From assembly GCA_964579295.1 (NCBI GenBank), contig CAZOGK010000003.1:1-64000 (forward strand): a stretch of DNA of 64,000 bases. Direction: 5' to 3'. The notes under the pieces were generated by a model, which saw only the letters and a list, made by a program, of their open reading frames with translations, did not search any database and was not told where the DNA came from. Each line of letters begins with the position of its first letter. Position 1 is the first letter of the stretch. Both the position numbers and the translations under genes were made by a program. Origin of the DNA: JAAYYY01 sp964579295 (GTDB taxonomy: Bacteria; Chloroflexota; Anaerolineae; Promineifilales; Promineifilaceae). Positions 1-8,473 of this stretch are shown one piece after another.

Positions 1-210
1 CGCGATAAGTGCCGCACCACGCTGGCTTCGCTTAGCACAGAGGACGCCCGGCGCCCGTGCCCCTTCTCCTGGGGTGAGGTCAGCTTCGCCGAGCTGCAGC
101 TCTACAACATGCGCCACGTGCAGGAACATGCCGCCCAGCTTAGCCTGTTGCTCGGCCAGCGGCTGGGTGAGGGCGCCACGCCCGGCTGGGTTGCCGCGGC
201 CAGAGTGTGA
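1..210 (+). CDS. DinB-family protein, C-terminal part (5' truncated by window edge)
   Basis: An open frame enters from the left edge and stops at TGA 208-210, giving 69 visible residues. The segment YNMRHVQEHAAQL is the C-terminal helix signature of DinB-like four-helix metal-binding proteins, where the His residues belong to the metal site. DinB-fold proteins include bacillithiol/mycothiol-dependent transferases and many stress proteins of unknown reaction, so no substrate can be named. The next gene, 69 bases downstream on the same strand, is also DinB-like. The N-terminal half is outside the window, so the family call rests on the last helix only. Confidence 0.6.
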   Translation, partial: RDKCRTTLASLSTEDARRPCPFSWGEVSFAELQLYNMRHVQEHAAQLSLLLGQRLGEGATPGWVAAARV

Positions 211-279
211 CAGTCCGTCCGCCGGCACGGCGCCGCAGATGGCGTGAAGAGAACCGGTCTATTTTCAGGAGGATTTGCG

Positions 280-801
280 ATGGACGCACCGGCTGATTCC
301 ATGTTGATTGACTTCATCCGCTATAACAACTGGGCCAACGCGCAGCTGTTCGCCCTCTGCGAGCAGCTCGCTCCCGAGCAGCAGCGGGCCAGCGCGCCCG
401 GCGGCTATGGCAGTATCCACGCCACGCTGGGCCACCTCATCTCCGCCGAGGCCAGTTACGTCGGGCGCCTGACTGGCGACGAGCCGCAGCCTCCCTTCGA
501 GTGGACAGACCCGCCGTCGGTAGCCCAGCTCGCCGCCTTTGCCCCAGCCGTCGCCGCCGCCCTCCTCGACGCCGTCCAGCGCATTCCGCCGACCCAGATG
601 GTCCGCGAGGAAGAAGATGGACTCTTCGTCGATTACCAGGCCCGCGTCCTCTTCATCCAGGTCGTCAACCACGGCATCGAGCACCGCACCAACATCACCA
701 CCATCCTCAGCGGCCTCGGCCTGGAAGCGCCGGAGCTGGACGGTTGGGCCTACACCTGGGCGCACCCGGATGAGTTCAAGATTGCCGAAGGCTCACTGTA
801 G
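280..801 (+). CDS. DinB-family protein
   Basis: A 173-residue protein with the DinB four-helix fold pattern: an N-terminal helix (DFIRYNNWANAQLFALCEQL), a His-containing helix with H47 and H52 (IHATLGHLISAE), and a C-terminal helix VVNHGIEHRTNI with H131 and H135. H52, H131 and H135 fit the usual three-His metal site. I chose ATG 280 rather than an in-frame GTG at 244 because a strong AGGAGG lies just before it. The stop is immediately followed by the ATG of the DUF1905 gene (TAGATG), so the two are probably co-translated. The enzymatic activity is unknown; members are often thiol-dependent transferases. Confidence 0.8.
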   Translation: MDAPADSMLIDFIRYNNWANAQLFALCEQLAPEQQRASAPGGYGSIHATLGHLISAEASYVGRLTGDEPQPPFEWTDPPSVAQLAAFAPAVAAALLDAVQRIPPTQMVREEEDGLFVDYQARVLFIQVVNHGIEHRTNITTILSGLGLEAPELDGWAYTWAHPDEFKIAEGSL

Positions 802-1089
802 ATGGTTCTGGACTTCAGCGGCGACATCTGGTACTGGCGCGGCCCGGCGCCATTCTATTTCGTCACCGTCCCGGCCGACGAGAGCGGCGCTCTCAAAGAT
901 GTCTCGGACCTGGTGACCTACGGCTGGGGCGTGCTTCCCGTACAGGTCCGCATCGGCCAGACGACCTGGAGAACATCCCTTTTCCCCAAAGATGGCCTCT
1001 ACATCGTTCCCATCAAGGCCAGCGTGCGCCAGGCCGAACGCCTGGTCGAAGGTGATACAGTAGACATACGTCTCTCCGTGAGCCTGTGA
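802..1089 (+). CDS. DUF1905 domain protein
   Basis: A 95-residue protein that is almost entirely one DUF1905 domain: the start (FSGDIWYWRGPAPFYFVTVP) and the later WRTSLFPKDGLYIVPIK and GDTVDIRLSV segments match the family's small beta-barrel pattern. The family has no firmly established biochemical role and is sometimes fused to YdeI/OmpD-associated domains. Its ATG directly follows the stop of the DinB gene with no spacer, which indicates translational coupling. It has no signal peptide or membrane segment, so it is probably cytoplasmic. Confidence 0.8.
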   Translation: MVLDFSGDIWYWRGPAPFYFVTVPADESGALKDVSDLVTYGWGVLPVQVRIGQTTWRTSLFPKDGLYIVPIKASVRQAERLVEGDTVDIRLSVSL

Positions 1090-1141
1090 AGATTCGGGCA
1101 GCCCCACGCTGTCAGCGCGAGTAACAAGGAGAAAACCAATC

Positions 1142-1747
1142 ATGGCCAAGAAAGGCAGCGGCAAAGCGATTCCGAAGGTGGAGATTAACCTGGACCTGTC
1201 ACCCGGCGAGGCGGAAGCCTTCCTCGACAGGCTGCAGGAACGCTTTGAGAGCAACAAGAGCCGCCACAAGGGTGTCGAATGGGCCAAAGTGCGGGCCAGG
1301 CTGGAAGCCAGTCCTGAAAAACTGCGCTCGCTTCACGCCATGGAGAGCACCGGCGGCGAGCCCGACGTGGTTGGCGCCGACAAACAGAGCGGCGCCTACA
1401 TCTTCTACGATTGCTCGGCGCAGAGCCCTGACGGCCGCCGCAGTATCTGCTACGACCGGGAAGGGCAGCAAGAACGGGAAAAGAAGGGCGTCTACCCGGC
1501 CGGCAACGCGGTTGAATTGGCAGAAGCGATGGGCGTTGAGCTGCTAACGGAAGAGGAATACCGGGCGCTGCAGGAGCTGGGAGAGTTTGACACGAAGACG
1601 GAAAGCTGGGTGAAAACGCCGCCGGATATCCGAGCGCTCGGCGGCGCCCTCTTCTGCGACCGCCGCTATGGCCATGTGTTCACGTTCCATAACAGCGCGC
1701 CCTCCTTCTATGCCGCCCGGGGCTTCCGCAGCTCCCTGAAGGTATAG
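1142..1747 (+). CDS. DUF4256 domain protein
   Basis: A 201-residue soluble protein recognisable as DUF4256 by FESNKSRHKGVEWAKV near residue 35, the MESTGGEPDVV stretch, SICYDREGQ in the middle and the C-terminal ALFCDRRYGHVFTFHNSA. The family is widespread in bacteria and has no assigned function. AAGGAGAA lies about 8 bases before ATG 1142. The gene stands 52 bases after the DUF1905 gene in the same run of small accessory genes and may share their transcript. Confidence 0.8.
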   Translation: MAKKGSGKAIPKVEINLDLSPGEAEAFLDRLQERFESNKSRHKGVEWAKVRARLEASPEKLRSLHAMESTGGEPDVVGADKQSGAYIFYDCSAQSPDGRRSICYDREGQQEREKKGVYPAGNAVELAEAMGVELLTEEEYRALQELGEFDTKTESWVKTPPDIRALGGALFCDRRYGHVFTFHNSAPSFYAARGFRSSLKV

Positions 1748-1803
1748 GCTGAGGCGTGCGAGAGAGGCAACCAGTCAATGATCCACATGCGAGGAACCCT
1801 GTC

Positions 1804-2397
1804 GTGAGAAGAGTCGTTGTCCTGGAGCATATCTCCCTTGATGGCGTCATCCAGGCCCCCGGCGGGCCAGACGAAGATACCAGCGGCGGCTTTGCCTACG
1901 GCGGGTGGATAGCGCCCTATGCTGACCCGCATCTCGGCCAGGCGCTGAGACGGCAGATGAATGCCCCGTTCGATCTGCTATTGGGCCGCAGAACCTTTGA
2001 CATCTGGGCGCCGTACTGGCCGTCCCATGCCGACGAATGGCCGGGCGCCAACACGGCGACCAAGTACGTCGCCTCCAACACCATGACGGCTCACGACTGG
2101 CAGCCATCGGTCTTTTTCGGCGGAGATATCGCCGGGAAGGTCAGCCAGATCAAGCAGCAGCCAGGGCCGGATCTGCACGTTTGGGGCAGTGGCCATCTCA
2201 TTCAGACGCTGTTGCAGCACGATCTGGTCGATACCTTCTGGCTGATGATCTATCCGCTGACGTTGGGCGCCGGCAAGCGGTTGTTTGCCGGTGGCACAAT
2301 CCCGGCAGCGCTCAAGGTGACGGAAAGCCAGGTCACCCCGAGAGGCGTCATGATCGTCAATTACGAGCGTGACGGCGCCATGACAGCCGCAAGTTGA
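1804..2397 (+). CDS. Dihydrofolate-reductase-fold protein (RibD C-terminal family)
   Basis: A protein of about 197 residues beginning VVVLEHISLDGVIQAPGGP, the hallmark N-terminus of stand-alone RibD C-terminal/DHFR-like reductases. It continues with LLGRRTFDIWAPYW, VWGSGHLIQTLLQHDLVDTF and TLGAGKRLFAGG, all typical NADPH-binding and fold motifs. These proteins resemble the reductase half of RibD, but stand-alone members mostly lack a known substrate. I chose GTG 1804 because AGGA is 8 bases upstream and the family starts exactly there; an upstream in-frame GTG at 1756 would add an unconserved leader. No riboflavin genes are nearby. Confidence 0.8.
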   Translation: MRRVVVLEHISLDGVIQAPGGPDEDTSGGFAYGGWIAPYADPHLGQALRRQMNAPFDLLLGRRTFDIWAPYWPSHADEWPGANTATKYVASNTMTAHDWQPSVFFGGDIAGKVSQIKQQPGPDLHVWGSGHLIQTLLQHDLVDTFWLMIYPLTLGAGKRLFAGGTIPAALKVTESQVTPRGVMIVNYERDGAMTAAS

Positions 2398-2436
2398 AGC
2401 CAATTCGCGCCCTGTTGGGCCTGGGAGTAGAGTGTT

Positions 2437-3708
2437 ATGCTGACCATTGACCTGGAAACGGCCCGCCGCTTCATTCTCGGCAAGCAAGGGGTATGGCCCG
2501 GCCGGCGCTGGCAGGGCGCCGGCGGCACAGCCGATGCCATGCGCGCCATCGAGTATCTCCAGCTCGATCCGCTGCAGATTATCGCCCGCAGCCAGGACAT
2601 CACCCTGTACAGCCGCGTGCTCGACTACCGGCCAGGCATGTGGGAAGAAGTTACCTATGAGCAGCGCCAGTTCTTCGACTGGGGCGGCTGGCTGGCGACG
2701 CGACCGATGGAGGAGCTGCCCTACTGGCGGGTGGTTATGCGCCGCGAGCGCGAGGGCCAGCCAGAGACCGACGGGCGCGTGCGTAAGATGGGCGAAGAAC
2801 ACGCCGAAGCCGTGACCGACGTGCTGGACATACTGCGCGAGCGCGGCCAGGTCAGCAATCGTGATTTCTCGGCGGCGGCGCGCAAGCGCACCGATAGCTA
2901 TCGGGGCCGTAAGGATAGCTCGCTGGCGCTCTACTACCTGTGGCGCATTGGCGAGGTGATGACCCACCACCGCGAGAACTTCGAGCGCGTCTACGCGCTG
3001 ACTGAAGCCGTCGCGCCGGCGCACCTCATTCGCGAGAGCAGCGAGGAGGAAGCCAGCCGCTTTGTGATCCGCAAGGAGGTCGCCTTCTCCGGCCTGCTGC
3101 GGGTGAAACGGACCGGCGACGCCTGGCAGCGCGGCGCGCTCTTCGGCGGCGCTCCCGATGTCCGCCGCGCGATGCTGGCAGAGGGCGAGCTGGTGGAGGT
3201 GCGCGTGAACGGCTGGAAGCAGCCGCAGCTGGCCCTGAGCAGCGACCTGCCCTTGATGGAAGCGCTGGCCGCAGGCCGCACGCCGCCAGCCTGGGCGCCG
3301 CTAGATACGGACACCAGCGCCGAGGCAGTCTTCCTGGCGCCGTTGGACCCGGTGAGCGCGCGCGGCCGGGCCAAGGCACTCTTTGGCTTCGATTACGTCT
3401 GGGAGGTCTACAAGCCGGCGCACAAGCGCCTGTACGGCTACTATACCCTGCCCGTGCTCTGGGGCGACCAACTTGTGGCCCGCTTCGACAGCAAGCTGGA
3501 CCGCCCGAGCAACACCTTTATCATCCTCGGCTTCTGGTTGGAAGACACAGCGTTGGCCGCTAGTAGCGATTTTGCCGAGGCGCTGGCGCGCGGCTTCGCT
3601 CGTTTCACTGCCTTCCTCGGCGCCGCCCAGGTCGACGCCAGCGCGATCGAGGAGCCACTGCTGCGCAAAGCGGTAGTAGCCTCCGCACCGCCTGCTTCCA
3701 GCGCCTAG
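2437..3708 (+). CDS. YcaQ-like winged-helix DNA glycosylase
   Basis: A 423-residue protein of the winged-helix family that includes the interstrand-crosslink DNA glycosylases YcaQ (E. coli) and AlkZ (Streptomyces). It begins LETARRFILGKQG and has the catalytic-helix motif YLQLDPLQII; Q42 and D44 match the QxD form of YcaQ rather than the QxQ of AlkZ. Further family segments are YSRVLDYRP, FDWGGWLATRPMEELPYW and the C-terminal LDPVSARGRAKALFGFDYVWEVYKP. The expected role is excision of bulky or crosslinking alkyl adducts. It lies 39 bases after the DHFR-like gene. A weak GGGAG precedes ATG 2437. Confidence 0.8.
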   Translation: MLTIDLETARRFILGKQGVWPGRRWQGAGGTADAMRAIEYLQLDPLQIIARSQDITLYSRVLDYRPGMWEEVTYEQRQFFDWGGWLATRPMEELPYWRVVMRREREGQPETDGRVRKMGEEHAEAVTDVLDILRERGQVSNRDFSAAARKRTDSYRGRKDSSLALYYLWRIGEVMTHHRENFERVYALTEAVAPAHLIRESSEEEASRFVIRKEVAFSGLLRVKRTGDAWQRGALFGGAPDVRRAMLAEGELVEVRVNGWKQPQLALSSDLPLMEALAAGRTPPAWAPLDTDTSAEAVFLAPLDPVSARGRAKALFGFDYVWEVYKPAHKRLYGYYTLPVLWGDQLVARFDSKLDRPSNTFIILGFWLEDTALAASSDFAEALARGFARFTAFLGAAQVDASAIEEPLLRKAVVASAPPASSA

Positions 3709-3746
3709 GCCCGCTACTGGCAAGGCATACACTGGCCATTGAGATC

Positions 3747-4229
3747 ATGAACTTATCGCTACGAGAAGCAACTGCTTCGGACTGGTCCGCTATTCTGGAG
3801 CTCGCGCATGGAGCCCTTCCCTGGGACCGTGCTGGGAATGAGATATGGTTGGAGTATCGCCGCCGCTTCACGGGGCGACGGCGGCACTACGTCGCCCTTG
3901 GCGCTGGCGACGAGCGCCCCTTCGGCTATGGCGCTATCGAGGAGGGAACGGAGCGCGGCAACTTCCGTATCTTCCTCGTGATGGAGCCTACCCTCCTGGC
4001 GACAGATGTCGCCGCTCTCCTCACCCAACGTCTCTTCGCCGACCTGCTTGCGCTGAAGGCAACCACCGTATGGGCGCGTGAGTACGTGCAAGACACGCCG
4101 CTGATTACCTATCTGCGCCAGCTCGGATTCACCGAGCGCGAGCGTATCACACTTCCCGGTAGCCCCGAGATGATCGTACTGGAGCGCGCCGCCAGTTTGC
4201 CAGTATCCCTACCAAAGGGTCAGGTCTAG
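3747..4229 (+). CDS. GNAT-like N-acetyltransferase
   Basis: A 160-residue single-domain protein starting LSLREATASDWSAILEL, the usual beta1-alpha1 opening of GCN5-related acetyltransferases, with a later YLRQLGFTERERI segment typical of the C-terminal part of the fold. The acetyl-CoA loop (Q/RxxGxG/A) is not obvious, so catalytic competence is uncertain. No acceptor substrate can be inferred. It closes the run of small accessory enzymes. Confidence 0.6.
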   Translation: MNLSLREATASDWSAILELAHGALPWDRAGNEIWLEYRRRFTGRRRHYVALGAGDERPFGYGAIEEGTERGNFRIFLVMEPTLLATDVAALLTQRLFADLLALKATTVWAREYVQDTPLITYLRQLGFTERERITLPGSPEMIVLERAASLPVSLPKGQV

Positions 4230-4379
4230 CGGCACTCGCGGTCCCCCAATTCAGATCCAATCGGCTATACCCCTCCGTATCTAAGCGGTAAAGAGGGCAA
4301 TACGGCCCCGCAGCGCCCACAGCAAAGGCCACGCTGGCCGGCGCTGTCCTGTGAACCAGATCGTTATGGAGGAACGCCT

Positions 4380-5600
4380 ATGACTATCCGCAAACGCCAC
4401 TTGCTCTGGACACTGCTGCTTGTCGCTGCGCTGAGCCTGCTCGTCGCCTGCGGCGGCGCCGATACGCCCACAAACACCGGCGAAGAGCCGGTCGATACAC
4501 CGTCCGTGGGCGAGTCGCCAACCGACGCCGCCCCGGCCGATACGCCTGAGCCGGAACCGACCGACGAGCCCGAAGCGACGGCCACGGACGAACCAGAGCC
4601 GACTGAAGAACCAGAAGCAACTGCCACCTCTGAGCCGGAGCCCACAGCGGAAGAAGAGCCGGAAATGGATATGGCCGCCGGCGGTCTGGAAGTCGAGGAC
4701 CAGGATCTCGCGGAGGATAACACCGTCACCATCCCCCTCGTCGAGAGCGAGGGCGACGGCTGGCTCGTCATCCATAGCGATAACGACGGCGCGCCGGGCC
4801 CGGTTATCGGCTTTGCCGCAGTGACCGCGGGCAGCAACGAAAACCTGGCCGTGACCATAGACCCGGCCGGCGGCACGGAGACCGTCCATGCCATGCTGCA
4901 TGTGGACGCGGGCACTGCCGGCGTCTACGAGTTCCCCGGCCCCGACGCGCCTGCCCGCGACGCCGACGAGAATATCGTCATGACCCCCTTCGCCCTCGGT
5001 GGCCTGCCTGCCGATGCGGTCAGCGTCATGGACCAGTTAGCCAGCGACGCCAACATGGTCGTCGTGCCCGCCGTTCGCGCCAGCGCAGACGGCTGGATTG
5101 TCATCCACAGCGACGCCAACGGCGCGCCCGGCCCGGTCGCCGGCTTCGCGCCCGTAAGCGCTGGCGCCAACCACAACATCAGCGTCGAGCTGGACCCGGC
5201 CGTGGCTACGGCCACGCTGCACGCCATGCTGCACGTCGATGCTGGCGTGGCCGGTGAGTACGAATTCCCCGGCGAAGACGGCCCGGTGATGGACGCCGCC
5301 GGCGCCGTCGTCATGCTGCCCTTCCAGGTGGTGGAAGCGGTCAGTATGCTCGACAGTGAGTTTGTGCCGCGTGTGCTGATGGTGCCGGCGGGCGCAACCG
5401 TCAGCTGGACCAACGACGGCCAGTTCCCGCACACGGCGACGGCCGACAGCGGCTTCTTCGACAGCGGCCAGCTGCAGAGCGGCGAAGGCTTTGAATTTAC
5501 CTTCGACGCGCCCGGTTACTTTGATTACTACTGCACGCTGCACGGAGGCCCCGGCGGCGCGGGTATGGCGGGTACCATCGTCGTCGTTCCGGGCAGCTAG
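4380..5600 (+). CDS. Lipoprotein with two DUF7282 repeats and a C-terminal cupredoxin domain
   Basis: A 406-residue exported lipoprotein. Residues 1-24 form a lipoprotein signal peptide with lipobox LVAC (C24). Residues about 28-95 are an acidic Pro/Thr/Glu linker. Two homologous repeats follow (about 100-200 and 213-318), each with WLVIHSDN or WIVIHSDA, GAPGPV, and LHAMLHVDAG..YEFPG, the DUF7282 pattern. The last 85 residues are a plastocyanin-like fold with likely copper ligands FPHTA (His), YYCTLHG (Cys and His) and GMAG (Met). Lipobox plus linker suggests a surface-tethered copper electron carrier. GGAGG lies 7 bases before ATG 4380. A good terminator follows at 5624. Confidence 0.85.
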   Translation: MTIRKRHLLWTLLLVAALSLLVACGGADTPTNTGEEPVDTPSVGESPTDAAPADTPEPEPTDEPEATATDEPEPTEEPEATATSEPEPTAEEEPEMDMAAGGLEVEDQDLAEDNTVTIPLVESEGDGWLVIHSDNDGAPGPVIGFAAVTAGSNENLAVTIDPAGGTETVHAMLHVDAGTAGVYEFPGPDAPARDADENIVMTPFALGGLPADAVSVMDQLASDANMVVVPAVRASADGWIVIHSDANGAPGPVAGFAPVSAGANHNISVELDPAVATATLHAMLHVDAGVAGEYEFPGEDGPVMDAAGAVVMLPFQVVEAVSMLDSEFVPRVLMVPAGATVSWTNDGQFPHTATADSGFFDSGQLQSGEGFEFTFDAPGYFDYYCTLHGGPGGAGMAGTIVVVPGS

Positions 5601-5623
5601 CGGGACGCGCCTCCTCACCCTCA

Positions 5624-5668
5624 GGGCAGCCGGCTTCCTTCCCTCCCCGGCTGCCCACCTTTCTTCCT
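5624..5668 (+). terminator. Rho-independent terminator of the cupredoxin lipoprotein gene
   Basis: A 10-base perfect stem (5624-5633 pairing with 5647-5656) is followed by the T-rich run ACCTTTCTTCC. It lies 24 bases after the stop at 5600. Confidence 0.65.
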
Positions 5669-5683
5669 ATCGGCACTGCATCG

Positions 5684-5714
5684 GGTGACCGGCGCCTCTA
5701 CGGGGCCGGTCACC
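5684..5714 (-). terminator. Hairpin at the 3' end of the molybdopterin oxidoreductase gene
   Basis: GGTGACCGGC (5684-5693) pairs perfectly with GCCGGTCACC (5705-5714). One arm contains the stop codon of the minus-strand gene ending at 5710. There is no T-run on the minus side, so it may act as an mRNA 3'-end stabiliser or a factor-dependent stop rather than a classical terminator. Confidence 0.4.
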
Positions 5715-8118
5715 TCGGCATAGTTGAAGCGGGGCGGAGCTGGCAGACGTAAGCCCGGTGGGGTACCGAGCCGCTGACCGGGTCGATGGCCGCGTTGCCG
5801 ATGATCAGGTTGTAGTTGGCGCCGTCCGGACCCAGAGGATCGTAGCCGGGCGCGTCGATTGCCGTACAGCTCTGCCACCAGCCATGCTGGCCACAGACCA
5901 CGTTCGGCGCCAGCGTCTCGTCCAATCTGGCGCGCGCCCGTACACTGCCTTGCGGCGTCTCGACGTGCACCCAGTCGCCGGCCTTAATCCCGCGCTCGGC
6001 TGCGGCCGCCGGATGCATCTCCACTTCCGGCTCGCGGGCCTGCTTTCGCAGCTTCGCTATATTGCGGTGCTGGCTTTCGCAGAACAAGACGTGTTTGGCG
6101 CAGGTGAGGATCAATGGATAGCGTTCGGCGAGGTCAGGCCGGGATACTGGACTGACAAGTGGCTCCTCATACTCTGGCAGCGGCGGGTAGCCGTGCGCCA
6201 GCATCGTCTCCGAATACAGCTCAATCTTGCGCGTGGGCGTATTGAAGCCGCGTGGCGTGTCGCCGTCTTGCTCGGCGTACTTGCGGTAGCGTGTCTGCAC
6301 GGGGGCCTGTACGCCGCCCTGGTGCTCGCGCAGCGCCTCTAGCGTCACGCCTGACGGCTCGAGGCGATAGCGGTAGCCGGCTTCGACGTCTCCCTCCCAG
6401 AAATAGCGGCCGAGACCGAGCCGGACGGCCAGGTCAAAGATGATGTCGATATCCGAGCGCGACTCGCCGCGCGGCTCGACGACACGTTGGCGCAGCTGCA
6501 CCCGTGACTGCGCCTCTGGGCTTACCTCGAAGCCAATCTTAAGGGCTTCGCGCTCGAAGGCGCTCGCTACTGGCAGGACCACGTCGGCCAGCTCTGCCGT
6601 GGGGTTCATGAACAGGTCGGCGTGGACATAGAAGTCGAGCGCTGCCAGCGCGTCGCGCCCCCACAGGCTGTCTGCGTGCGACAAAAGCAGATTACTGCCG
6701 AAGTTGACAAGCCCGTGAATGCCATAGGGCTGACGCTCCAGTATGGCGCGGTATAGCTCGCCGGTCGTCGTGAGCTGCCAGCGCCCGCCGCCCAGCGGAC
6801 GCTCGTGGAAACCAAGCGCCGGCCGGGCTTCCTCTCCGGCAGGCAACGCTACGCGACTCACGCCGGCTGTAGTCGCCGCTGCAAAGGCCACGTTGCCGCC
6901 CGGGGCGTCGAAGCTACCAGTGAGTGCGTAGAGCTGGCCAATCGCCCGGGCAATCTGCGTGGCGTTCGTCTGCATCTCCACGCCGCTCCAGGTATAGTAA
7001 GCCACCGGTCGCGCCTCCCAGAGCATTCGGGCCGCCGCATGCACCTGTTCCCGCTCGACGCCGCAGATGGCTGCTACCCGCTCGGGCGGGTAGCGGCGGC
7101 ATAGCTCCGCTACATGGTCAAAGACGGGCCGGCAAAGCAGCGTGCCCGCAAGCGTCTGCACTGCAAAAGCGCCCGCAAGGGCCAGCTCTGGCGTTTCTCC
7201 CTCGTAGCACAGTGTATCCGGGTCGTAGAGGACGGTTCCGCCGCTCGCCTCGCTCCAGGCAACGAGATGCCGGGGGTTACCCGCCTGCGAAAGGTCCGCG
7301 GCCGTCAGGAAGCGGCCGTTGTCGCCACGGACGAGCAGCGGGGCATTCGTCCAATCACGAACGAATGTCTCGTCGTACCAGCCGTTCTCGATCATGACGT
7401 GGCAGAGGCCGAGCGCCAGCGCGCCGTCACTCCCCGGACGGACGCGGAGCCAGTGATCGGCCTTTTTAGCGACCCCGGTCCGCCGTGGATCGACCACGAT
7501 CAGGCGCGCGCCCCGCCGCAGCGCCGCCACCGTTGCCGTGGCATGGGTCAACCGGGCGAGATTCGGGTTGTAGCCCCAGAAGAGCATACAGCCAGCATTC
7601 TCCAGGTCTGGCATATAGTTGCCCGGCACGCTGGCGCCATAAGTATAGATAGTGGCCCCAAAACGGCCCCAGCCGCAAAGCTCGAAAGCCACACACAAGT
7701 TTCGGCTGCCGAAGGCGTGCATCAGCCGCTCCAGCCACGGCAGTGAGTCGTCAAGCCCTGACGTCGATGGGGAAGCCGCGCCAAAGGCAATGCTCTCTGG
7801 GCCGTGCTCGCCGGCAATCCGGCGCAAGTTGTCCGCTATCAGCCCGAACGCTTCATTCCAGCTGATACGCTGCCAGCCAGGGTCGGGATCGCCCTTGGGC
7901 CGGCTGCGCCGCAGCGGAAAAAGCAACCGTTCGGGGTGATAGACTAGCTCGGGAGCTGCCCGCCCCTTCGCACAAAGCGCCTGGCCCGTAGGATGTTGCG
8001 GATCCGGTTCGAGAGCGACAAACTGGCCATTCTCGACGACGGCGATTGAGCCGCAGCGCGACGTACACAGCGCGCAATATCCCCGGACTCGTCTCGTTGC
8101 CTGCGTCTCTGTCAGCAT
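5710..8118 (-). CDS. Molybdopterin-dependent oxidoreductase (DMSO reductase superfamily), orphan catalytic subunit
   Basis: An 802-residue protein of the Mo/W-bis-PGD superfamily. A [4Fe-4S] site at the N-terminus is formed by C15, C18, C22 and C49 (CALCTSRC..CAKG). It is followed by the RISWNEAF region (residues 85-91), the WGYNPN and IVVDPRRTGVAKKAD cofactor-binding stretches, and a C-terminal molydopterin dinucleotide-binding domain (ERGIKAGDWVHVETPQGSV). The region NLCVAFELCGWGRFG has C142 and C148; C148 is the more likely Mo ligand by position. There is no Tat signal and no adjacent Fe-S or membrane subunit, so the substrate is unknown. ATG 8118 is preferred because GAAGGTG lies 5 bases upstream. 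Confidence 0.85.
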   Translation of the reverse strand: MLTETQATRRVRGYCALCTSRCGSIAVVENGQFVALEPDPQHPTGQALCAKGRAAPELVYHPERLLFPLRRSRPKGDPDPGWQRISWNEAFGLIADNLRRIAGEHGPESIAFGAASPSTSGLDDSLPWLERLMHAFGSRNLCVAFELCGWGRFGATIYTYGASVPGNYMPDLENAGCMLFWGYNPNLARLTHATATVAALRRGARLIVVDPRRTGVAKKADHWLRVRPGSDGALALGLCHVMIENGWYDETFVRDWTNAPLLVRGDNGRFLTAADLSQAGNPRHLVAWSEASGGTVLYDPDTLCYEGETPELALAGAFAVQTLAGTLLCRPVFDHVAELCRRYPPERVAAICGVEREQVHAAARMLWEARPVAYYTWSGVEMQTNATQIARAIGQLYALTGSFDAPGGNVAFAAATTAGVSRVALPAGEEARPALGFHERPLGGGRWQLTTTGELYRAILERQPYGIHGLVNFGSNLLLSHADSLWGRDALAALDFYVHADLFMNPTAELADVVLPVASAFEREALKIGFEVSPEAQSRVQLRQRVVEPRGESRSDIDIIFDLAVRLGLGRYFWEGDVEAGYRYRLEPSGVTLEALREHQGGVQAPVQTRYRKYAEQDGDTPRGFNTPTRKIELYSETMLAHGYPPLPEYEEPLVSPVSRPDLAERYPLILTCAKHVLFCESQHRNIAKLRKQAREPEVEMHPAAAAERGIKAGDWVHVETPQGSVRARARLDETLAPNVVCGQHGWWQSCTAIDAPGYDPLGPDGANYNLIIGNAAIDPVSGSVPHRAYVCQLRPASTMPR

Positions 8119-8277
8119 GATCGCACCTTCGCTTGAGGGAAGCCCTCGGCCTGACAATTCGCTAACTGGTATGGGAGCCAGCCCGGGTATCACGGCGATG
8201 TTATCTGCGCCAACTGGGCAACTGGCTTCGCTGCATGGGGGATAGAGCAGCTCGGTGGGGCGAGTGATTGCCCTTAG

Positions 8278-8305
8278 CATATACGATAATAGGGCGTTCT
8301 GACAA
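8278..8305 (-). promoter_or_regulatory. Candidate sigma-70 promoter for the Mo oxidoreductase
   Basis: On the minus strand TTGTCA (8300-8305) is followed after 16 bases by TATATG (8278-8283). It would give a leader of about 150 bases before ATG 8118. Confidence 0.35.
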
Positions 8306-8395
8306 CCATCGGCCTGCCTGTGCAAGCGGACTCTCGGCGTCGCGTGGTCGGCGCCGCAGAGGCGCCAGTCACCTCTACCGGTAAATATCCCCCTC

Positions 8396-8423
8396 TTGAC
8401 CCAATTCCCACCTAAGCGATAAT
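8396..8423 (+). promoter_or_regulatory. Sigma-70-type promoter for the GerMN lipoprotein gene
   Basis: TTGACC (8396-8401), 16-base spacer, GATAAT (8418-8423). Both boxes match the housekeeping consensus at five of six positions. Transcription would start near 8430, about 44 bases before ATG 8474. Confidence 0.6.
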
Positions 8424-8473
8424 AGCTGGCAACCGGGAACTGCCAATTGAGACTGCCGACTGTACGAGGCCCT

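Larger units (their letters stand above)
8119..8473. other. Divergent intergenic region
   Basis: This 355-base gene-free stretch separates the minus-strand Mo oxidoreductase from the plus-strand GerMN lipoprotein. It holds one convincing plus promoter (8396-8423) and one plausible minus promoter (8278-8305). I see no small gene, repeat array or structured RNA in the rest. Confidence 0.6.

Noticed and set aside
1978..3024. Long minus-strand open frame of 348 codons
   Set aside because: It lies opposite the DHFR-like and YcaQ-like genes, has no family resemblance and a composition typical of a GC-rich shadow frame.
4480..4665. Repetitive DNA resembling a tandem repeat array
   Set aside because: It codes for a low-complexity Glu/Pro/Thr linker; units are irregular and there are no spacers, so it is not a CRISPR or satellite.
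4281..4915. Minus-strand frames opposite the cupredoxin linker
   Set aside because: The Gly/Arg/Ser-rich product mirrors the Pro/Thr/Glu-coding repeats on the other strand.
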